Part shown: positions 1 through 5,188 of the stretch, one piece after another
Numbering within the stretch: position 1 is the first letter of the stretch
How the letters are laid out: every line of letters begins with the position of its first letter
Assembly: GCA_963579235.1 (NCBI GenBank)
Contig: CAUZFM010000065.1
Location: 1-15,336 of the forward strand
Origin: UBA1149 sp963579235
GTDB lineage: Bacteria; Desulfobacterota; Binatia; UBA1149
Direction of reading: 5' to 3'
DNA length: 15,336 nucleotides
Position numbers and translations under genes: made by a program
The notes under the pieces: generated by a model
The model's database searches: none
Seen by the model: the letters and a program-made list of their open reading frames with translations, nothing else
What the model was told of the DNA's origin: nothing

Positions 1-366
1 CTGTGGCAGCGCGAGCGATAGCGAGTGCAGCAACGCCGACAGCTGCCTGGCCGGTGCCTGCGACGTCAACGATGAGAGCGTAGGCTTTGCCTGCGGTAGC
101 CAGGGCGACGAATGCCTGGTCGATGATACTTGCGACGGCGGTGGCAGCTGCACCGACAACGGCAACGAAACTGACGGCACGACCTGTGGCAGCGCGAGCG
201 ATAGCGAGTGCAGCAACGCCGACAGCTGCCTGGCCGGTGCCTGCGACGTCAACGATGAGAGCGTAGGCTTTGCCTGCGGTACCCAGGGCGACGAATGCCT
301 GGTCGATGATACTTGCGACGGCGGTGGCAGCTGCACCGACAACGGCAACGAGACAGACGGCGCCTC
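1..366 (+). repeat. Two tandem 183-bp coding repeats
   Basis: Bases 1-183 and 184-366 are in-frame copies of one 61-codon unit. The first ~168 bases differ at a single position (AGC versus ACC, Ser to Thr, in the second half of the unit). The last few codons, where copy 2 runs into the next repeat type, diverge more. Each unit has Cys at positions 1, 9, 15, 20, 31, 38, 44 and 50. Identity at synonymous sites points to recent duplication or ongoing conversion. Further copies may lie to the left of the window. Confidence 0.95.
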
Positions 367-1537
367 CTGCGACGACGATAACGAGTGCACCATAACGGAG
401 TGCTCTGCGGGTATCTGCGAGCACGTTGATTCCCTGGACTGCGACGACGGCGACGTTTGCACCGACTACACTTGCGATGCTGCCGAGGGCTGCAAATACA
501 CAGACAATACTGACAGCTGTGAATTCGACGACGATCTATGCACCTTGCTGGATCATTGCGAAATGGGGGAATGCGTCAGTGGGGGCATGGACGTTTCGTG
601 TAGTGATGAAGCCGACTGTTCAGTTGATACTTGCGACCCGATGACCGGCCTGTGCGCGTATGACTACACAGACTCCAACTGCAACGACGATAACCCTTGC
701 ACCGACGACATATGTACGGAGTCTGGATGCGCCGTCGATCAGTACAACACCGCCTCCTGTGACGACGGAGATGCCTGTACGACGGGCGATCAGTGCAACG
801 GCATGGGTGCCTGCGAGGGTACGGACACGTCGGCCCAGGACTGCGACGACACGAACTCCTGCACGACTGACAGCTGCGATCCGTCAAGCGGCTGCGGCAA
901 CGCGCCCAACGACAACCACGCTTGCAGCGATGACGACGTGTGCACTGAGAACGATCGCTGCGTTGCAGGTGACTGCGTGACCGATGATGTCAGTTGCGAT
1001 GATGACAACCTGTGCACCACCGACTACTGCATTAGCGAAGAGCCTTATTCGGGCTGCATGCATAGCTACAACACACTCGGTTGCGACGATGAGAACAGCT
1101 GCACCACCGGCGATACCTGCCACGAGGGCGACTGCAATCCTGCATCCTACGTGGATGACTGCTGTGGCAACGGCGAGCGCGAGCCGCAGGGCCACATGGG
1201 CGAGGAGTGCGACGACGGTAACCAGGAGAACGGTGACTACTGTTCGTACCCGTCCTGCTCGCTGCCCTGCGGTGACTCAAACAGCAGTGGCTCGGTGAGC
1301 ATAGCCGATGCTCCGTTGATCCTTGCCTACGCCGTGGGCAGGTCAGTCGAGTGCCCGCTGCACTTGTGCGACATTAACGGCAATGGCAGCGTGACCGCGC
1401 TTGACGCGCTCATGGTGATGCAGCTGGTGGTCAATCAGCAGGTGAGCCTGGATTGCCCGTCCAGGATAGTCGGCCCCGCGGCCGAGCAGACCGTGTCGGG
1501 CAGCACCACCTCGACTACAAGCACGACCATGCCCTAG
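2..1537 (+). CDS. Secreted-type Cys/Asp-rich repeat protein with C-terminal dockerin-like domain (5' end outside window)
   Basis: One frame is open from the window edge to a TAG at 1535-1537, giving the last 511 residues of a longer protein; start and any signal peptide lie upstream. Residues 1-122 are two nearly identical 61-residue units with eight Cys each. Residues ~123-385 hold about ten Asp/Cys-rich units of the type CDDxNxCTxDxC, resembling the CTDC repeats of slime-mould matrix proteins. Residues 387-~419 (CCGNGE...GEECDDGN...GDYC) resemble the DUF4215 Cys motif common in myxobacterial surface proteins. Residues 423-486 contain two dockerin-like Ca-binding loops (GDSNSSGSVSIADA and CDINGNGSVTALDA). 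The protein ends in a Ser/Thr tail, STTSTTSTTMP. Many paired Cys and acidic loops suggest a disulfide-bonded, calcium-stabilised extracellular or surface protein. This role is inferred; no enzymatic domain is visible. A TTG at 545 could be read as a start, but the frame and repeats continue upstream of it. Confidence 0.85.
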   Translation, partial: CGSASDSECSNADSCLAGACDVNDESVGFACGSQGDECLVDDTCDGGGSCTDNGNETDGTTCGSASDSECSNADSCLAGACDVNDESVGFACGTQGDECLVDDTCDGGGSCTDNGNETDGASCDDDNECTITECSAGICEHVDSLDCDDGDVCTDYTCDAAEGCKYTDNTDSCEFDDDLCTLLDHCEMGECVSGGMDVSCSDEADCSVDTCDPMTGLCAYDYTDSNCNDDNPCTDDICTESGCAVDQYNTASCDDGDACTTGDQCNGMGACEGTDTSAQDCDDTNSCTTDSCDPSSGCGNAPNDNHACSDDDVCTENDRCVAGDCVTDDVSCDDDNLCTTDYCISEEPYSGCMHSYNTLGCDDENSCTTGDTCHEGDCNPASYVDDCCGNGEREPQGHMGEECDDGNQENGDYCSYPSCSLPCGDSNSSGSVSIADAPLILAYAVGRSVECPLHLCDINGNGSVTALDALMVMQLVVNQQVSLDCPSRIVGPAAEQTVSGSTTSTTSTTMP

Positions 1538-1577
1538 GGCTGTAACTCCCGGGGGCTGCGATTTTCAGCGGCCGAAA

Positions 1578-1601
1578 GGCGGGACCCCGTTGGGGGCCGC
1601 C
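1578..1601 (+). terminator. GC-rich hairpin after the repeat-protein gene, possible terminator
   Basis: The arms GGCGG (1578-1582) and CCGCC (1597-1601) enclose a CCCC/GGGG stem with a GTT loop, 41 bases after the stop codon. The stem is strong but no T-run follows, so this would be an atypical intrinsic terminator or simply a 3'-end stabilising structure. A smaller hairpin GCC-GAAA-GGC (1571-1580) shares its GGC arm, so the two cannot form together. Confidence 0.35.
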
Positions 1602-1773
1602 GCCCTATCACACGGTGTCGCGGGGTGGGACACGGGTGTATCCGCCCGCGCCGGCACCCGCTGCGGGCTCCACGAACATCATTACAGCAGAGTGTGCATC
1701 GGCGAGGTTTTGCACCTATTATTGCCGCCTCGCCCGGGCGGCCTGACCCACGGTTGTGCCAGTCGGGGCGGGG

Positions 1774-1859
1774 GCGAGAGTGGCGGAATTGGCAGACGCA
1801 CTGGATTTAGGATCCAGCCCGCTATGCGGTTGGGGGTTCGAGTCCCCCCTCTCGCACCA
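1774..1859 (+). tRNA. tRNA-Leu (anticodon UAG)
   Basis: The acceptor arms GCGAGAG and CTCTCGC pair fully. The anticodon stem CTGGA/TCCAG carries the loop TTTAGGA, giving UAG (reads CUN Leu codons). The T arm (GGGGG-TTCGAGT-CCCCC) and a long variable arm, as expected for class II tRNA-Leu, are present. CCA is encoded at 1857-1859. The gene lies 38 bases ahead of the trigger factor start with no obvious terminator between, so it may be co-transcribed with and processed from the tig message. Confidence 0.97.
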
Positions 1860-1897
1860 GAAGCATTTAACGGTACAGGCAGGAGCGAAGCAGGAAC

Positions 1898-3217
1898 ATG
1901 GCTGGAATACAGGCGAAAGTTAAGAAGAACGATTCGGTGAGCAGGGTGCTCGTCGTCAGTGTGGACAGCGAGCGCGTCGAGGCCGAAATGACCACGGCTT
2001 TCGGCAACATAGCGGGTAAGGCCAAGGTAAAGGGTTTCCGCAAGGGCAAGGCTCCACGCGAGATTCTCGAGCAGGAATACGGCGGCGAGGTCCGAGAGGA
2101 TGTCATCGGCCGTCTCATCGAGGACGCCTTTATCGAGGTAGTGCGTGAGCACGAGCTCGATATCGTTGGCCCGCCACATTTGACCAGCCGCGAGTACCAG
2201 CCCGCCGAGGGCTTGAAGTTTGAGGCCACCGTGGAGATCCGCCCCAAGGTGAAGCTCGGCCGCTACAAGCGCTCAAAGGCTGACCGCAAGGTCGCTCGAG
2301 TGGAAGACGACCAGGTCAACGAGGCCATGGAATCGCTGCGCCAGCGCATGGCGGTGCTCGAGGCCGAGGAAGACAGGGTCAACGTCCAGGCGGGCGATGT
2401 CATAACGATGGACATGTACGCCAGCCTCGAGGGCCAGCCCCTGGATCGCTACACCAGGGATGGCCAGCAGGTGGAAGTGGGCAGTGGCAACCTGCCCGAC
2501 GACTTCGAGCGTGGCCTGCTGGGCGTGACCCGCAGCATTCCCACGCCCATAGACGTGCGCTTTCCAGAAAACAACGGCGAGGACTCCGAAGTGGCCGGCC
2601 GCCTGGTGCGCTTCCAGGTCACGGTCAGGGAGATCAAGAACAAGATAGTACCTGCGCTCAACGATTCGTTTGCGGCCGAACTCGGCTGGGACGGAATCGA
2701 GGACCTGGCCTCTCTGCGAGAGAAGGTAAGCGGAGAACTGCACGAGCGTGCTTCGCAGGAAGCCGACCGACGCGTGCGTGGCGAGTTGCTCGAGACGCTG
2801 GTGGGCAAGAGCAAGCTTGACCTGCCGCCGCTGCTGGTCGAGCGCACTGCCATGAGCATGCTGGGCGAGATGGGAATGCGCGACATTCCGCGCGACAAGT
2901 TCGACGAGCTCAAGGGCATCGTCCAGCCCGAGGCCGAGAAGCGGGTGCGGGCGGGGTTTGTGCTCGACGCGGTGGCCGAGGCCGAGAGCCTCGGCGTGGA
3001 GCCCGAAGAGATGGAGAAGCGGGTGGGGGAGCAGCTGGCCGCAGCCGGTGAGCGCGCGGGCGAACTACGCAAGCACTACTCCCAGCCGGGGGCCGTGGCC
3101 GATCTCAGGGTGGGGATGCTCAGGGACAAGGCCATGGATTGCCTGGTTGAGCAGGCGACGCTCAAGGACGTGGAAGTCGACCCGGCCGATGTTGCCGCCC
3201 CCCTCCAAACGGGCTAG
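1898..3217 (+). CDS. tig: Trigger factor, ribosome-associated chaperone
   Basis: This 439-residue protein matches trigger factor in length (E. coli 432) and layout. The N-terminal ribosome-binding domain carries the signature loop GFRKGKAP at residues 46-53, which docks on ribosomal protein L23 at the exit tunnel. An FKBP-like peptidyl-prolyl isomerase domain spans ~163-248, and a helical substrate-cradling C-terminal domain follows, ending near 428. It shields nascent chains as they leave the ribosome. In the isomerase domain the usual IPGFE-type active-site stretch reads NLPDDFE (199-204 region), one residue shorter and without the Pro-Gly pair, so prolyl isomerase activity may be weak. The ATG at 1898 follows AGGAG (1881-1885) at a rather long spacing. 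The gene heads tig-clpP-clpX-lon, with only 9 bases to clpP. Confidence 0.95.
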   Translation: MAGIQAKVKKNDSVSRVLVVSVDSERVEAEMTTAFGNIAGKAKVKGFRKGKAPREILEQEYGGEVREDVIGRLIEDAFIEVVREHELDIVGPPHLTSREYQPAEGLKFEATVEIRPKVKLGRYKRSKADRKVARVEDDQVNEAMESLRQRMAVLEAEEDRVNVQAGDVITMDMYASLEGQPLDRYTRDGQQVEVGSGNLPDDFERGLLGVTRSIPTPIDVRFPENNGEDSEVAGRLVRFQVTVREIKNKIVPALNDSFAAELGWDGIEDLASLREKVSGELHERASQEADRRVRGELLETLVGKSKLDLPPLLVERTAMSMLGEMGMRDIPRDKFDELKGIVQPEAEKRVRAGFVLDAVAEAESLGVEPEEMEKRVGEQLAAAGERAGELRKHYSQPGAVADLRVGMLRDKAMDCLVEQATLKDVEVDPADVAAPLQTG

Positions 3218-3226
3218 GGTCGCTGT

Positions 3227-3820
3227 ATGAATCTTGTACCTATAGTGGTCGAACAATCCGGCCGTGGCGAGCGTTCTTACGACATATTCTCTCGACTGCT
3301 GAAGGAGCGGATAGTCTTTCTCAGCGGCGAGGTCGACGATACGACGGCGGCGCTGGTGACGGCACAGATGCTGTTCCTCGAGGCCGAGGACCCGGAGAAA
3401 GATATTTTTCTCTACCTCAACTCACCCGGCGGGCATGTCACGGCGGGGCTGGCCATCTATGACACGATGCAGTATATCCGCCCGCCGGTGTCGACCCTCT
3501 GCCTGGGGCAGGCCGCGAGCATGGGCGCTGTTTTACTGGCTGCGGGTGCCAAGGGTAAACGTTACGCACTGCCCCATTCGCGGGTGATGATACACCAGCC
3601 GCTGGGCGGTGCGCAGGGCCAGGCCACCGACGTGGACATACAGGCGCGCGAGATCCTGCGAGTGAGGGCACTACTTAACGAAATACTGGCGAGACACACG
3701 GGGCAGGATCTTGCTACAATAGAGGAAAGCACCGACCGGGACCATTTCATGGACGGGGCGCAGGCAGTTGAGTTCGGAATCATCGACGAAGTCATTGAGC
3801 AGCGGCCCGACAGTAAATAG
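3227..3820 (+). CDS. clpP: ATP-dependent Clp protease proteolytic subunit ClpP
   Basis: This 197-residue serine peptidase of family S14 forms the double-heptamer chamber that degrades proteins fed by ClpX. The catalytic triad is visible: Ser98 in GQAASMGA, His123 in VMIHQPLGG and Asp172 in STDRDHF. The N-terminal stretch LVPIVVEQSGRGERSYD is typical of the mature ClpP N-terminus, so any propeptide is one or two residues at most. The ATG lies 9 bases after the trigger factor stop, and the only SD-like stretch (AGGG, 3216-3219) overlaps that stop codon, suggesting translation coupled to tig. ClpX, its unfoldase partner, follows after 68 bases, so the complete ClpXP machine is encoded here. Confidence 0.97.
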   Translation: MNLVPIVVEQSGRGERSYDIFSRLLKERIVFLSGEVDDTTAALVTAQMLFLEAEDPEKDIFLYLNSPGGHVTAGLAIYDTMQYIRPPVSTLCLGQAASMGAVLLAAGAKGKRYALPHSRVMIHQPLGGAQGQATDVDIQAREILRVRALLNEILARHTGQDLATIEESTDRDHFMDGAQAVEFGIIDEVIEQRPDSK

Positions 3821-3842
3821 GCGGAACTGGTGGTAGCAGGAC

Positions 3843-3858
3843 TTCGTCGAAGGACGAA
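3843..3858 (+). other. Small hairpin in the clpP-clpX spacer
   Basis: TTCGTC (3843-3848) and GACGAA (3853-3858) form a 6-bp stem with a GAAG loop. An A-rich run, not a T-run, follows, so it does not look like a terminator. It could be an mRNA processing or stability element between clpP and clpX, or a chance structure. Confidence 0.3.
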
Positions 3859-3888
3859 AAAGAGTAACGGAGACGCCAGGCTTACTTA

Positions 3889-5139
3889 ATGCCGAAAAAC
3901 GGAGAAGACAGCACTCGCGACCTCGTATGTTCTTTCTGCGGAAAGGGACAGGAAGAGGTCCGCAAACTTATAGCGGGTCCGACCGTTTACATCTGCGATG
4001 AGTGCATCGACCTCTGCAACGATATTATCGCCGAGGAGTGTGACCAGGAAGAGGCCATCAGCGCCGTTTCTTCGGTGCCGCGGCCGGTTGATATCCGCAA
4101 GGTCCTCGACCAGTACGTGGTCGACCAGGACGAGGCCAAGCGCGTTCTTTCGGTCGCCGTTCACAACCACTACAAGCGTATCGACTCGGGCATGGTCACC
4201 GGCGAGGTCGAGCTGCAGAAGTCCAATATCATGCTCGTCGGTCCTACCGGTAGCGGTAAGACCCTGCTGGCGCAGACCCTCGCACGATTTCTCCAGGTTC
4301 CCTTCGCGATAGCCGATGCCACCAGCCTCACCGAGGCGGGCTACGTAGGCGAAGACGTCGAGAACATCATCCTGAGCCTCCTGCAGAACGCCGACTACGA
4401 CGTTGAGAAGTGCCAGCGCGGCATTGTCTACATCGACGAGATCGATAAGGTGGCCCGCAAGAGTGACAACCCGTCTATCACCCGCGACGTGTCGGGCGAG
4501 GGCGTACAGCAGGCGCTGCTCAAGATCATCGAAGGAACCACGGCAAGCGTTCCGCCCAAGGGCGGCCGCAAGCACCCCCAGCAGGAATTCCTGCAGGTGG
4601 ACACCACCAACATACTTTTCATCTGCGGAGGCGCCTTCGTTGGCCTCGACGATATCATCAGTCGAAGGGTCGGTTTGAATGGCATGGGCTTTGGCGCCGA
4701 CGTGGGCGGAAAAGACGAAAACGACCGCAGTATGCTCGGCGAGCTGCAGACAGAGGACCTTCTCAAGTTCGGACTCATCCCCGAGTTCGTGGGCCGGCTG
4801 CCGATAATTACGTCCCTGCACGACCTTGACGAGGCCGCTTTGGTGCGCATCATGAAAGAGCCCAAGAACGCTCTGACCAAGCAGTATACCAAGCTGTTCG
4901 AGATGGAGAACGTCAAGTTGACGTTTACCGATGGTTCCCTCGAGGCCATCTCGCGCGAAGCACTGGAACGCAAGTCAGGCGCGCGCGGGCTGAGAGCCAT
5001 CATGGAAAACATCATGCTCGATGCCATGTACGACGTGCCTTCCATGCCCGACGTGGAAGAGGTGGTCATTTCCAAGGAAGTGGTCGAGAAGAAGGAGAAG
5101 CCGTTGATGGTCTTCTCCTCGGCTTCTAAGGTCGGCTGA
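3889..5139 (+). CDS. clpX: ATP-dependent Clp protease ATP-binding subunit ClpX
   Basis: This 416-residue AAA+ unfoldase recognises tagged substrates, unfolds them and threads them into ClpP. The N-terminal zinc-binding domain has Cys14, Cys17, Cys36 and Cys39 (CSFC...CDEC). The AAA+ core shows Walker A GPTGSGKT (118-125), pore loop GYVG (151-154), Walker B IVYIDEIDK (179-187), the RKH loop (227-229) and a sensor-2 region GARGLRA near residue 365. The ClpP-docking loop, usually IGF, reads MGFG (266-269). Length and domain order are normal for ClpX. The start ATG at 3889 has only a modest SD (AGG at 3878-3880; GGAG further up at 3869-3872). It sits between clpP and lon on the same strand. Confidence 0.97.
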   Translation: MPKNGEDSTRDLVCSFCGKGQEEVRKLIAGPTVYICDECIDLCNDIIAEECDQEEAISAVSSVPRPVDIRKVLDQYVVDQDEAKRVLSVAVHNHYKRIDSGMVTGEVELQKSNIMLVGPTGSGKTLLAQTLARFLQVPFAIADATSLTEAGYVGEDVENIILSLLQNADYDVEKCQRGIVYIDEIDKVARKSDNPSITRDVSGEGVQQALLKIIEGTTASVPPKGGRKHPQQEFLQVDTTNILFICGGAFVGLDDIISRRVGLNGMGFGADVGGKDENDRSMLGELQTEDLLKFGLIPEFVGRLPIITSLHDLDEAALVRIMKEPKNALTKQYTKLFEMENVKLTFTDGSLEAISREALERKSGARGLRAIMENIMLDAMYDVPSMPDVEEVVISKEVVEKKEKPLMVFSSASKVG

Positions 5140-5145
5140 TAACAA

Positions 5146-5160
5146 CTGGCCTTCGGCCGG
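5146..5160 (+). other. Hairpin in the clpX-lon spacer
   Basis: CTGGCC (5146-5151) and GGCCGG (5155-5160) pair around a TTC loop (one G-T pair), just after the clpX stop and before the lon ribosome binding site (GGAAGGA, 5168-5174). No T-run follows. It may separate clpX and lon messages by processing, but nothing here proves a function. Confidence 0.3.
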
Positions 5161-5188
5161 AACACCTGGAAGGAACAGCAGAAAAAAT

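Noticed and set aside
1..366. CRISPR-like array
   Set aside because: The repeat is 183 bases, in frame and coding, with no spacer-repeat alternation.
884..1195. Minus-strand frame of 103 codons under the repeat protein
   Set aside because: Its Ala/Val-rich translation is the mirror of the Asp/Cys repeat codons; no start context and no domain.
545..1537. TTG at 545 as start of the Cys-rich protein
   Set aside because: The same frame is open back to base 2 and contains clear repeats of the same protein, so 545 is internal.
1717..1722. TATTAT as a defined sigma-70 promoter for tRNA-Leu
   Set aside because: No -35 with more than three matches at 16-18 bases and no extended -10, so it is kept only as a speculative finding with its inverted repeat.
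1590..1940. Plus-strand frame running through tRNA-Leu
   Set aside because: It spans a structured tRNA gene and the start of tig in another frame; no protein motif.
3886..4821. 311-codon minus-strand frame opposite clpX
   Set aside because: It lies wholly within clpX, has no recognisable motifs and reflects GC-rich codon bias on the other strand. The same holds for the long antisense frames opposite tig, lon, argC and lptFG (for example 10864-11748).
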